Source of the DNA: Granulicella sp.
Lineage (GTDB): Bacteria; Acidobacteriota; Terriglobia; Terriglobales; Acidobacteriaceae
Direction of reading: 5' to 3'
Length of the DNA: 48,014 bases
NCBI GenBank assembly: GCA_003132145.1
Contig: PKWU01000088.1
Span: 1 to 48,014 of the forward strand
A program made the position numbers and the translations under genes. Positions 6,821 through 15,181 of this stretch are shown here, piece after piece. The notes beneath the pieces were generated by a model. It was given only the letters and a program-made list of their open reading frames with translations. It was not told the DNA's origin and made no database searches. Each line of letters begins with the position of its first letter. The stretch's first letter is position 1.

Positions 6821-7804
6821 TCAATTTCGCGAGATTACTATCGAACCGTCAAAATCAAAGGTGAAGTCCATCTCCTCTATTCCAGTCTCACACATTACAC
6901 GGCGTAATCTTGGCCGGTCATTCGTTTGAAAGAGCAAGAATCCGCTGCCACCAGCGCCCACTAACTTTCCACCAGTCGCGCCGCCCTTGCTGCGCGCCAG
7001 TTCGTAGAGTTGATCGATCGAGTCGCTGCTCATTCCCTTTGAGCGACATCGTTTATGCAACCAATGTTCATGCATCAACTCGCCGAATCGTGAGATTTCT
7101 CCTGCCTCCAGAACACTCCGAATCTCAAGGCCGAGTTGTTTGATAAAGTGCAGGCCCTCAAGCATCTTTCTATTATGTTGTTCCGACTTTTCCTTCTGAT
7201 CGATCAGGATACTTGACGCGCTTCTTGTCGTTCCTACATAGAACATCATAAGCGAATCGCGAAGGTCCTGAATCGAGGATTCGCTCATCTTCAAGGAATA
7301 GACAGCTACAGTGTCATCCTGGCGGTACTCCTGACAAAGTATTCCCCCATAAGCGGCAATATACTGATCCTGTTTCCCGACTGGCTCCTGGAGTCGGGTC
7401 ATTTCAATTTCGATGGCCTCCTGAGCCAGCGCTTCCGGGCCCACGGGGTTTCGATTGAAAGCATGTAACACGTGGATAAGACCTACCAGAAAAGCACCGG
7501 ACGAGCCAAGGCCAGTTCCCGCCGGTACGTCGGCTATGCTCACAATTTCAATTGGCCCCCTAATGTCGTATACGTTAAGCACTTCGCGAATCAAACGATG
7601 ACGAATCTCCGCCCGCGTCTGCACCCTCTCCATCTCGGAGTATTTCAAAATATATCCCGGTAAAAATGCCTTGTTCACGCTTACATAGGAATACTTATTA
7701 ATTGCGGCTGACAGAACAAATCCGCCAAACTCCCGGTAGTAAGACGGCAGATCCGTCCCCCCCCCTCCGATCGATATCCGCAGTGGCGTTCTCGTTATAA
7801 ACAT
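6821..7804 (-). CDS. hddA: D-glycero-alpha-D-manno-heptose-7-phosphate kinase (GHMP family)
   Basis: 327 residues from ATG 7804, which follows GAGGAG; longer upstream frames have no such site. FITRTPLRISIGGGGTDLP is the HddA N-terminus, AGTGLGSSGAFLVGL the GHMP ATP-binding loop, and GGKLVGAGGSGFLLF the third GHMP motif. It phosphorylates heptose 7-phosphate at the anomeric position in alpha configuration, the route to GDP-heptose used for S-layer, capsule and O-antigen heptose, as opposed to the ADP-heptose route to LPS core. Its neighbours hddC, gmhA and gmhB complete the same pathway. Confidence 0.92.
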   Translation of the reverse strand: MFITRTPLRISIGGGGTDLPSYYREFGGFVLSAAINKYSYVSVNKAFLPGYILKYSEMERVQTRAEIRHRLIREVLNVYDIRGPIEIVSIADVPAGTGLGSSGAFLVGLIHVLHAFNRNPVGPEALAQEAIEIEMTRLQEPVGKQDQYIAAYGGILCQEYRQDDTVAVYSLKMSESSIQDLRDSLMMFYVGTTRSASSILIDQKEKSEQHNRKMLEGLHFIKQLGLEIRSVLEAGEISRFGELMHEHWLHKRCRSKGMSSDSIDQLYELARSKGGATGGKLVGAGGSGFLLFQTNDRPRLRRVMCETGIEEMDFTFDFDGSIVISRN

Positions 7805-7829
7805 GCATCTCCTCGTTGAAGTCAGTTTA

Positions 7830-8555
7830 TCATCTGGCGGGATAGTGCTTTGAGCCGCGCAGCATTTCGTCCGTCTCACGCAATCCGTTGGGCGTACCGA
7901 TTTCATAAAAGCGCTGTTTCACTTCAAACCCGCCTAATTGGCCTGCTTCTACCAGATCGCCATACACCATACTTAGGTCGAAGACTGCGTCCTTCCCCCA
8001 TCGCTCCAATGCATCCGGCTTCAGAATCCCCAAGCCGTAATCGATGTACTGCATTTCCGGCGTAATCTTTACCTTGTCGTAGTTTCGAATGCGGCAATCT
8101 CGGAAGTCGACATTGCTCCTGTCCCATCGATTCTCATTGTGAAATACCGTCATTAGTCCGCTTGTCCCAAAACGAAGAAACGTCTCATAGACAGGGCGAA
8201 ACTCAATGGGCAGATAGCTGTCTCCATACATAACAAAGAAATGTTCGCCAAGCTTGGGCAGCGCATTTCTGATCGCTCCGCCGGTTCCCTTCAGCGAACT
8301 GCCATCATAGGAATAGCGAACGTTGCACCCAAACTCTGTGCCGTCGCGAACATAGTCCTCAATTTGCTCTCCAAGAAAGCCACAACAAATGACAACCTCG
8401 CGGATGCCCTGACCCGTTAGCAAGCGCAGTTGATGCGCGATGAACGGTTCTCCGGCGACTAGGACCATCGACTTTGGTATGGCCGCTGTGATTGGACGTA
8501 AGCGCTTCGACAACCCTCCAGCTAACAGCGCCAGAGGTGGCAAGGGACTATTCAT
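7830..8555 (-). CDS. hddC: D-glycero-alpha-D-manno-heptose 1-phosphate guanylyltransferase
   Basis: 241 residues of the nucleotidyltransferase fold: LAGGLSKRLRPITAAIPKSM is the nucleotide-binding signature with the catalytic Lys, followed by GTGGAIRNA and FFVMYGDSYL (metal-binding Asp). It should join GTP and heptose 1-phosphate to make GDP-D-glycero-alpha-D-manno-heptose. The GTP preference is inferred from its place next to hddA; by sequence alone it could be another hexose-1-phosphate transferase. It overlaps the stop of the 8548-8679 fragment. Confidence 0.85.
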   Translation of the reverse strand: MNSPLPPLALLAGGLSKRLRPITAAIPKSMVLVAGEPFIAHQLRLLTGQGIREVVICCGFLGEQIEDYVRDGTEFGCNVRYSYDGSSLKGTGGAIRNALPKLGEHFFVMYGDSYLPIEFRPVYETFLRFGTSGLMTVFHNENRWDRSNVDFRDCRIRNYDKVKITPEMQYIDYGLGILKPDALERWGKDAVFDLSMVYGDLVEAGQLGGFEVKQRFYEIGTPNGLRETDEMLRGSKHYPAR

Positions 8556-8679
8556 GATTCGTTCGCTCGTCTTCTGACAAACTGATGATGGATTGCCTCA
8601 ACGCCTCCCGGCAGTTCCGTTCGCATTTCCAACCCAGACTCTGAATGCGATTTATGGACGTCAGGCGCATCGTATCATA
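8548..8679 (-). pseudogene. C-terminal scar of an SDR epimerase/reductase gene
   Basis: About 40 codons ending in TAG 8548-8550, overlapping the hddC start. The peptide INRIQSLGWKCERNCREAL matches the shape of the extreme C-terminus of GDP-fucose-synthase/epimerase-type SDR enzymes (…ALGWKP..SLREG…). No Rossmann fold or catalytic part is left upstream. The rest of 8680-8753 shows nothing recognisable. A further nucleotide-sugar enzyme gene was probably deleted here. Confidence 0.45.
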
Positions 8680-8753
8680 TCAAGGGCGGCGTAAAAGGAG
8701 ACCGCCGGGGTGGAGAGACTCAACCTGTACGCCCAATTCCTCATATCCCTACA

Positions 8754-9683
8754 TCAGCCCGGAATCGAGCGCCAATAGTCTAGAATCTGCCGAAGCGTGT
8801 CGTCCAAGGCGTATTGGACCTTCCACCCAAGGGCTTCCAGTTTCCTAGGATCGCCGATCTTCGATCTAGGATCGAGCGGCCGAAGTAGGGCCGGGTCCTG
8901 ACGGATCTCGACCGGAACACGGGCCATGCAGCAGTAGCTCTTCAGAATGTCCCCGATGCTGATCCCATATCCGGTGCAAATGTTATAAACTTCGCCCTGC
9001 TTGCCGGCGTCTGCGATGCGAAGGATGGCGTCAACGCCATCGCGAATGTCCATTATGTCCCGTATTGGACGCAGATCTCCCACTTGCATAAGCGTTTGCT
9101 GACCACGCTCTATGGCAACAATCCGGCGCGCGAAATCCGAGCAGACATCGCCTGTCTTCCGCGGGCCAACCAGGAAGAACGGTCGGGTCCTTATCGCGTC
9201 GAGTCCATAGCGGCGCACGCACAACTGCACGAATTCCTCCGCAGCCAGCTTAGAGGCACCATAGGGGTTGTTTGGTTCGAGCGGGGAGCTTTCATTGATC
9301 AGCCGGTTGTCGGATGGTTCTGCATATTCCGCACTGGATCCTGTAGAGATGAAGCGAGGCGCTTTGGGAAGTGCACGTGCGGATTCAATAAGGTGGATCG
9401 TGCCAAGGACGTTCACGTGATACGTCGTCGCGGGGTCCTGCCACGACGGCCCGATCAGACTCTGTGCGGCCAGATGGATGATGACATCGGGTACAAATTC
9501 AGCCAGGTCATTGGCGATTCCGCGGCGATCGGAGAGATCGATTTCAGCAGTCGTAATGCCAGCCGACCAGTCGTACGCCCCATGTCCGTGGGTCCATGCC
9601 CGAACCGTATCGCCGCGCCGCACCGCAGTCTCGACCAAGTGCCATCCAATGAAGCCTCCGGCTCCGGTGACGAGCATGCGCAT
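8754..9683 (-). CDS. SDR-family GDP-sugar 4-reductase or 4,6-dehydratase (Rmd/Gmd-like)
   Basis: 309 residues from ATG 9683, preceded by AGAGGAG. TGAGGFIGWHL is the NAD(P)-binding loop, IIHLAAQSLIG follows, the active site is STGSSAEYA with YGASK (Tyr-x-x-x-Lys), and RTRPFFLVGPRKTGDVCSDFA is the Rmd/Gmd-type substrate segment. Enzymes of this group act on GDP-4-keto-6-deoxy sugars. Beside the GDP-heptose genes, the likely substrate is a GDP-heptose derivative, as with the 6-deoxyheptose enzymes of Yersinia and Campylobacter. No clear separate 4,6-dehydratase is seen, so which of the two reactions it performs is open. Confidence 0.75.
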   Translation of the reverse strand: MRMLVTGAGGFIGWHLVETAVRRGDTVRAWTHGHGAYDWSAGITTAEIDLSDRRGIANDLAEFVPDVIIHLAAQSLIGPSWQDPATTYHVNVLGTIHLIESARALPKAPRFISTGSSAEYAEPSDNRLINESSPLEPNNPYGASKLAAEEFVQLCVRRYGLDAIRTRPFFLVGPRKTGDVCSDFARRIVAIERGQQTLMQVGDLRPIRDIMDIRDGVDAILRIADAGKQGEVYNICTGYGISIGDILKSYCCMARVPVEIRQDPALLRPLDPRSKIGDPRKLEALGWKVQYALDDTLRQILDYWRSIPG

Positions 9684-9687
9684 GGTT

Positions 9688-10707
9688 TCAGCTCCTCTTT
9701 CCAAAACCTGGAACGCTCACGACGGACTTCGTCCGCTCGGCGTGATAGGCCGCAAGTGCTAAGCGCATCGCCTCACGACCGTCCCGTCCGTCGCCAATCG
9801 GTGGCCGTCCCTCGGCGATCGCGGCCTTGAATTCACGCCATTCGGAGCGCCATGACGTATCGCTGCCGCGGTATTCGACCACGAGGTCCTGGAACGGCGC
9901 GTCGTAATCGCGTTTGCCCACGTACAGACGTTCATTGCCATAGGCCCCGCCGAGTCCCTCAATCAACAGGTATCCATCCGTGCCCAGCAACTCGAGCGAA
10001 AACAAGTTCTTCCATTGTGTAAGGCTCGAATGGAGTGTGGCAAGCCCACCCTCCGCCGAACGGAACACCGCCATGCCGTTGTCGTCGAGGGTCTGTCCGT
10101 GGAAGAAGCCGATCGTAGTCATGCAGCTCACTTCGACCAGTTCACCCATGAACCAGCGGAACAGATCGATGCCGTGAGTTCCCTGTTCCATGAATTGACC
10201 GCCTGCTGCGCGCTTAGGGTCGGAGCGCCATTCGTGCTCGTGGCTCGGTCGGCCGCAAATCCCGTAGCGGCATCGCGCCGAGATGATGCGGCCAATCTCC
10301 CCGCGCTCGAAGCGTGTATGGGCTTCGAGTATGGCTGGATGATGACGGTGATTGAACCCACATTTCAGAGTGAGCCCGGTCCGCTCGGCTGTTTTCACCA
10401 TGGCATCCGCCTCTGACATCGAGCGACAGAGTGGCTTTTCGCAGAGCACGTGCTTGCCGTTTTCCAGCGCTGCGATCGTTACCTCTGCATGGATGTGGGG
10501 AGGCGTACAAACCAGCACCGCATCGACGTCCTTGCGCTCGACTGCGTGGCGCCAGTCGGTGCTCCAGTCGCACCCATACTGCTCGGCGATCGGCGCAGAA
10601 GATTCCGATTTTTGGCCGACCACCTCGACGACTTCGTCAGAGGATTCCTTGATGGCCTGAGCGCGGCGGCGCATCTGCAGGCCGGCTCCGATGATGGCAA
10701 CTTTCAT
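9688..10707 (-). CDS. Gfo/Idh/MocA-family sugar oxidoreductase
   Basis: 339 residues. The Rossmann loop is VAIIGAGLQ at the N-terminus; VLVCTPPHIHAE and HVLCEKPL carry the EKP motif with the catalytic Lys; GGQFMEQGTHGIDLFRWF is the usual catalytic-domain His segment. These enzymes oxidise or reduce a sugar hydroxyl/keto group with NAD(P). It lies 4 bp upstream of the SDR gene and 10 bp downstream of the UGD-like gene, so all three are probably co-translated. The substrate is unknown; oxidation of a nucleotide-bound sugar at C3, or reduction of a 4-keto group, are possibilities. Confidence 0.85.
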   Translation of the reverse strand: MKVAIIGAGLQMRRRAQAIKESSDEVVEVVGQKSESSAPIAEQYGCDWSTDWRHAVERKDVDAVLVCTPPHIHAEVTIAALENGKHVLCEKPLCRSMSEADAMVKTAERTGLTLKCGFNHRHHPAILEAHTRFERGEIGRIISARCRYGICGRPSHEHEWRSDPKRAAGGQFMEQGTHGIDLFRWFMGELVEVSCMTTIGFFHGQTLDDNGMAVFRSAEGGLATLHSSLTQWKNLFSLELLGTDGYLLIEGLGGAYGNERLYVGKRDYDAPFQDLVVEYRGSDTSWRSEWREFKAAIAEGRPPIGDGRDGREAMRLALAAYHAERTKSVVSVPGFGKRS

Positions 10708-10717
10708 AGAGCTTCTC

Positions 10718-12037
10718 CTAAGTTATAGCTATCCGGCGCCCGCGGCCGATTTCGTCGTAGATCAATCCCGCTGCGGACACCTTCTTTCCATCCCAGAGGC
10801 CGGCAGTATCGAGTACATAAGTCCCGGCCATTGACCTTTTCGCCGCTTCAAAATCCAGATCCTTATAGTCACTCCATGGTGTCATGAGAACGAGGGCATC
10901 GGCACCTTCCAACGCAGCAAGAGGGTCCGCACAAACCGTGCAAGCCGAAACGGCTCTGACTTCCTCAGCATCTGCTTTGGGATCGTGGGCCGTGACGACG
11001 ACTCCGACACCAATCAGTTCCGCGATCACGTCAAGCGCCGCCGAACGCCGCAACGTACTGGTGTCAGGCTTGTAGGTAAGTCCAAGCACGGCAATGCGCG
11101 CGCCGGAAAGCGTATGTAGGGCCCGCGAAAGCTTCCGCACAACCAGCTGATTCTGCTGGATGTTGGACTGCCAAGCGCCGTCGAGCAATGGCGTGGGTAT
11201 GTCTCGACTGCGTCCGAGGCTGCGCAGGGTCTGCATGTCGCGCGCCAGTGTTCCTCCCGAAAACCCCAATCCAGGCATCAACATCGCCTTGGTCCCGATG
11301 CGCGGTTCCATCCGCAGAACTTCACCTACGCGCTTTCCGTCCGCACCAACCTCGTCGCACAAGTTACCGAGTTCGTTGGCGAAGCAGATGTTGAGCGCAA
11401 GGAATGCGTTAAGCGCGTGCTTGACCATTTCGCCCGTACGCAGGGTAACGTGCTGCCAACCGGATGCCGTGGAACCGAAAATCATCAACAGTCGATCAAA
11501 GGTATGTTGGTCGTCGCACCCGATCACCGGCAGCGCCGGTGCCCGGAACCGCTCGATCGCTTGGCCTAGACGTAGATTCTCCGGAATATAGGCGATGGAC
11601 GCGGGAGCGCTGGTCTTGCGTGCATTTATGATCTCTATCAGCCGATCACACGTGCCGACAGGTACCTGGGCTGTGACCAAGATGACGGCATCATTCGCGA
11701 TGGCTGGCGCAATCTGCTCAAAGGTCTGGAATATTCCGCCAAGATCGCTTTCGTCCATCTCGTTTACGGGCGTGTCGAACATGACGAAGACATACTGCAC
11801 ATCGCGCACGGCATCCACCACGTCTGCCGTGAAGGTCAGCCCACCACCTGCCACGCCCTTTTCCAGGAGTGCGTCCAGACCAGGTTCAAAGAGTGGTGCG
11901 CGTCCCTTCCGCAGATCCGCTATCCGCTGCACATCGGGATCCGCCCCGACGACTTCAAAGCCCATGTCCGCGAGACAGGCTGCCGCTACCACTCCTTGGT
12001 GCCAAAGACCCAAAACGGCGATTTTCATAACACCCAT
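10718..12037 (-). CDS. UDP-glucose/GDP-mannose dehydrogenase-like protein lacking the catalytic Cys
   Basis: 439 residues with the three domains of the family: N-terminal NAD domain (KIAVLGLWHQG), central domain with IPENLRLGQAI and GEMVKHALNAFLAL (Lys206 and Asn210 kept), and C-terminal domain (IAVLGLTYKPDTSTLRRSAA). At the catalytic loop, where the family has GFGFGGSCFPKD, this protein reads PGLGFSGGTLARD: the nucleophilic Cys is Thr263 and the following Pro-Lys is Ala-Arg. Without the Cys, the normal four-electron oxidation to a uronic acid should not go through the thiohemiacetal. It may be a two-electron dehydrogenase, an epimerase-like enzyme, or act differently. It overlaps the preceding SDR gene by 13 bp; ATG 12028 is an alternative start. 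Confidence 0.85.
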   Translation of the reverse strand: MGVMKIAVLGLWHQGVVAAACLADMGFEVVGADPDVQRIADLRKGRAPLFEPGLDALLEKGVAGGGLTFTADVVDAVRDVQYVFVMFDTPVNEMDESDLGGIFQTFEQIAPAIANDAVILVTAQVPVGTCDRLIEIINARKTSAPASIAYIPENLRLGQAIERFRAPALPVIGCDDQHTFDRLLMIFGSTASGWQHVTLRTGEMVKHALNAFLALNICFANELGNLCDEVGADGKRVGEVLRMEPRIGTKAMLMPGLGFSGGTLARDMQTLRSLGRSRDIPTPLLDGAWQSNIQQNQLVVRKLSRALHTLSGARIAVLGLTYKPDTSTLRRSAALDVIAELIGVGVVVTAHDPKADAEEVRAVSACTVCADPLAALEGADALVLMTPWSDYKDLDFEAAKRSMAGTYVLDTAGLWDGKKVSAAGLIYDEIGRGRRIAIT

Positions 12038-13038
12038 GCCTCGCTACCCGGCTTATTCAACATCCGGCGAACCGCGATCCGAACAGATTGATCCGAGTCG
12101 AGTCTAGAGGTCCATCCAAGCACCGCGAATTTGTCAACACGAAAATGCACGCGTGGTTGGTCGCCCGGCCACGCTTTCTTCGTCCCCTCGATTACGATTG
12201 GGGAGGAAATCAACCCCATCTCGTCGAGTACGGTGCGTGCGATATCGACGACCCGCGTGATTGTCGAGGTCCCAAGATTGAACACGTCGCACGGCTGGTC
12301 CTCCGTCATGGGGACTTGGCGGAAACCATAAAGCATTCCGTCCAGACATTCCTCGACGAGAAAGTAGTTCTTTTCCTGTCGGCCATCACCGTGAACCACG
12401 AGGCGGCTGGGATCCTTCTTCAGTCGCGCCAGAAAGTCGAATATAACGCCGTGGGTCATGCGCGCCCCAATGACGTTTCCGAAGCGATATATCCAAGCAC
12501 GCAAGCCATAGACGTGGCAGAACGACGAAATCAGCGCTTCACTCGCCGCCTTCCCAGCGCCATAGGTAGATACGGGCAGTATCGGGCCAATGGCCTCGGT
12601 CACCGGTTCTTCCGCCGCCAAGTTACCGTAAACGGCGCCGCTCGACGCGAAGATCATGTCTCGAACACCCGACCGCCGCATGGCATCCAGAATGTTGAAG
12701 GTTCCGACGATGCCATCCTCTAGGTCGCGCGCCGGGTAATCGTGACTGTTGATGATGTCGGTATTGGCCGCAAGATGCCAAACAAGCTCGTGGTTCTTGA
12801 TCTCCTCAACCAACAGTTCACGATCTAGAATGTCCCCCTTCAAGAAACGGATGTTCTGCTTAGACAAATGTCGATTGATGTATTCGAGGCGGCCGTTCGA
12901 CAAGTTATCGTAGACGGTGATCCCAACACCGGTGTCCGCAAGAAGATCGAGCACATGACTGCCGATGAATCCTGCACCCCCGGTCAGGAATATCCGTTTG
13001 ACGTGAGGGGGAATCAAATTTGTTTGCGTCAACGTCAC
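12025..13038 (-). CDS. NAD-dependent epimerase/dehydratase (GalE-like SDR), second of a pair
   Basis: 337 residues. FLTGGAGFIGSH is the NAD-binding loop, VWHLAANTDI follows, and the active site is ASSGAVYG with YGAGK. It aligns along its length with its neighbour at 13035-14000 (both have the MTHGV segment and an extended-SDR C-terminus), so the two look like diverged tandem duplicates. It starts at a GTG that overlaps the stop of the upstream gene. A role as UDP- or GDP-sugar epimerase or dehydratase follows from the family; the substrate is unknown. Confidence 0.85.
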   Translation of the reverse strand: MTLTQTNLIPPHVKRIFLTGGAGFIGSHVLDLLADTGVGITVYDNLSNGRLEYINRHLSKQNIRFLKGDILDRELLVEEIKNHELVWHLAANTDIINSHDYPARDLEDGIVGTFNILDAMRRSGVRDMIFASSGAVYGNLAAEEPVTEAIGPILPVSTYGAGKAASEALISSFCHVYGLRAWIYRFGNVIGARMTHGVIFDFLARLKKDPSRLVVHGDGRQEKNYFLVEECLDGMLYGFRQVPMTEDQPCDVFNLGTSTITRVVDIARTVLDEMGLISSPIVIEGTKKAWPGDQPRVHFRVDKFAVLGWTSRLDSDQSVRIAVRRMLNKPGSEAWVL

Positions 13039-14000
13039 CGTTCACCAGCCTCGAACTCGGAAATAACCGAACGTACAGCAGCGGTAACCGCTTCACGGGA
13101 ATTCATCTCGGCCTTCCAGCCAACGCTGCGAACCTTCGTCGTATCCAGTCTGTAAATAGGAACGTCAGCCCTCCAGCCGCGCGCGCCGCCGCTGTATTCG
13201 TAGCGGACGTCTTTCAGGCCCATCTCGCGTACCACGATGTCCGCGATGTCGCGCACCAGAAGATGATCATCCGGGGCGATATTGTAATAGCGATATCCCT
13301 CGGTTTGCCGCGATTGCAGCATTAGGATTGCGGCGATAACGTCGCTGACATGGATATATGGTTTGCTCTGGTTCCCATCACCCATAATACGCAAGCGCGA
13401 TGGATCAGCACGTAGAGCCAGCGTGAAATCGTGGCTGACGCCGTGAGTCATATGCGGGCCGACAACATTGGCGAATCGGAAAACCGTGCCGACGAAATCG
13501 AACATGTGGCAGTAGGCGCTGATAAGCGCTTCGGAAGCAAGCTTCGACGCACCGTAGGTCGAGATTGGCACCATGCGGGGATATTCCTCCGACACGGCTA
13601 CGGGCGGAACATCGCCGTATACGCCACTGCCAGATGTGAACAATATGCGCTTCACGCCAGTCTCTCGCATTGCCTCCAAGAGAATTTGCGTCAACCGCGT
13701 GCCATTGTCGAAATCGACAAGCGGCTCGTTCGCGGCGCGCGCGATGTCGGAATTTGCTGCCAAGTGAAACACAACGTCATGCCCAGCAACAGCTGGCGCG
13801 AGGGTGTCGTAGTTTGCCACGTCGCCTTCGACGATCTTCAAGCGCGAGTCGGAAAGTCGAGGGCCGAAATGCTCACGCCGGCCCGTCAGGAAATTATCGT
13901 AGACCGTAACCGTTCCTAGATCACGATCGAGAATAGAGTTCACGAGGTTCGACCCGAGAAAGCCCGCCCCTCCGGTAACAAAAATCCGCATATTCATCAA
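13035..14000 (-). CDS. NAD-dependent epimerase/dehydratase (GalE-like SDR), first of a pair
   Basis: 321 residues. FVTGGAGFLGSNL is the NAD loop, VVFHLAANSDI follows, the active site is TSGSGVYG with YGASK, and RFANVVGPHMTHGV is the substrate region. An in-frame ATG at 13991 (MRIFVTG) is an alternative start. It opens a run of five oxidoreductase genes with tiny gaps or overlaps. Two similar SDRs side by side may act at different carbons of the same nucleotide sugar, as the MlghB/C-type enzymes do in heptose modification; that is inference only. Confidence 0.85.
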   Translation of the reverse strand: MMNMRIFVTGGAGFLGSNLVNSILDRDLGTVTVYDNFLTGRREHFGPRLSDSRLKIVEGDVANYDTLAPAVAGHDVVFHLAANSDIARAANEPLVDFDNGTRLTQILLEAMRETGVKRILFTSGSGVYGDVPPVAVSEEYPRMVPISTYGASKLASEALISAYCHMFDFVGTVFRFANVVGPHMTHGVSHDFTLALRADPSRLRIMGDGNQSKPYIHVSDVIAAILMLQSRQTEGYRYYNIAPDDHLLVRDIADIVVREMGLKDVRYEYSGGARGWRADVPIYRLDTTKVRSVGWKAEMNSREAVTAAVRSVISEFEAGER

Positions 14001-14255
14001 ACTCCAATTTCAGTACTGGTGTGTAGCTCATATCATAACAGGCACTGCTCAGGGACTCTGGCGAAGTGCCCAACTGGCTGGAAGTTAGCGTCTGTCAACA
14101 CCAGGTAGAAATGTTCTGTCTTGAGGCCTCAATCCTCCAGCTAGGCGTGCTCCCTGGTGTTCCACTGAGCCAGCTCGCCAACTCGCGACGGGCGCTGCCG
14201 CCATTCGTAGATCTTCCCCCAGAAGCTCGGATGGGCGGCGTAATGGGCCCAAAAA
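14001..14255. other. 255-bp gap with no convincing gene
   Basis: A gap between the methyltransferase stop and the first SDR gene. The minus strand has a short open frame with SFWAHYAAHPSFWGKIYEW that has no family I recognise, and there is a perfect 12-base palindrome TTGAGGCCTCAA at 14121-14132. It may be a remnant of a deleted gene or element. Confidence 0.3.
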
Positions 14256-15104
14256 CTACCATTCAATCCACGCGTCCCCACCCTCACGGCAAGTCGCCGG
14301 CAAGAATTTTTCGAGTAATGCGATATCGCCGTTGTCATATGTCAAGGCTGGTAATTTAACTTTCTTGGGTTTGAAAAATATTGAAAACTCTTTTGTGCCC
14401 CTAACCAGCTTTGAGTCGGAGACGTCAATGCCGCACAGCGCTATGTTATAAGCCAGTAGTCCCGGAGACCATAAAGTAAGATGGCCCCCGAGCAGTGGCC
14501 TATGCGGGTCGGGGACAGTAATGCAGATATGTCCATCTTCGGTACAGCACTCGATGAGTTTCTGTATGAAGTTGCCGACATTTTGCTGATGCTCAAGTAT
14601 GTGAGACGCCCAGACCAGGTCGAACTTAGCCGGCGGATTAAATTGGTTAAAATCGACATGCACGACATTAAGGTTGTGTACGTCAGACTGTTTGGCGTAG
14701 ACAGAGCTGCCATAATCCACACATAAGACATTAGATCCTGCGTTCGCGAATGCCAATGCGTGATAGCCCCCGCCGGAGCCAACATCGAGGACGCTTATAG
14801 GTTTCAATTTAATGGCATAATCAAGTGCGTAAAGCGAGCGAAATCTGGGATATCCTGGGCACGTATCCTTGAAAATGTTGTAACCAAAAAGAGCGATGCC
14901 GGGCGTTAGTTGACGGCGGGCATTCAATTTTAGAAAGGTCAGCAGATGTCTGATGATGACTCTTGGAACGGTCGAATGAGGAAGAGGTTTGTGGAATTCC
15001 TCGACCGGCGATCCGGGAGGGGGAAACAACGCAATGCTTTCTGAATGCTGTGCAATGCCATCTGACTTAATAAGTCTTTTCATCCACATGGGGAATTTCG
15101 CCAT
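14256..15104 (-). CDS. Class I SAM-dependent methyltransferase
   Basis: 282 residues. SVLDVGSGGGYHALAFA is the SAM-binding motif I, VLCVDYGSSV the following acidic loop, and FDLVWASHILEHQQNVGNF the methyltransferase-11-type motif. The N-terminal 80 residues or so are unlike the fold and may contact the acceptor. Placed between glycosyltransferases and nucleotide-sugar enzymes, it probably methylates a sugar of the polymer or caps the chain. The target is unknown. Confidence 0.8.
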   Translation of the reverse strand: MAKFPMWMKRLIKSDGIAQHSESIALFPPPGSPVEEFHKPLPHSTVPRVIIRHLLTFLKLNARRQLTPGIALFGYNIFKDTCPGYPRFRSLYALDYAIKLKPISVLDVGSGGGYHALAFANAGSNVLCVDYGSSVYAKQSDVHNLNVVHVDFNQFNPPAKFDLVWASHILEHQQNVGNFIQKLIECCTEDGHICITVPDPHRPLLGGHLTLWSPGLLAYNIALCGIDVSDSKLVRGTKEFSIFFKPKKVKLPALTYDNGDIALLEKFLPATCREGGDAWIEW

Positions 15105-15181
15105 TCGTCTCCTCCTGTCTAGCCCTTTCTAGCCTCACCCGCCTAAGCGACCAAAAGCAGTTTATTCAACCCTTCTATACA

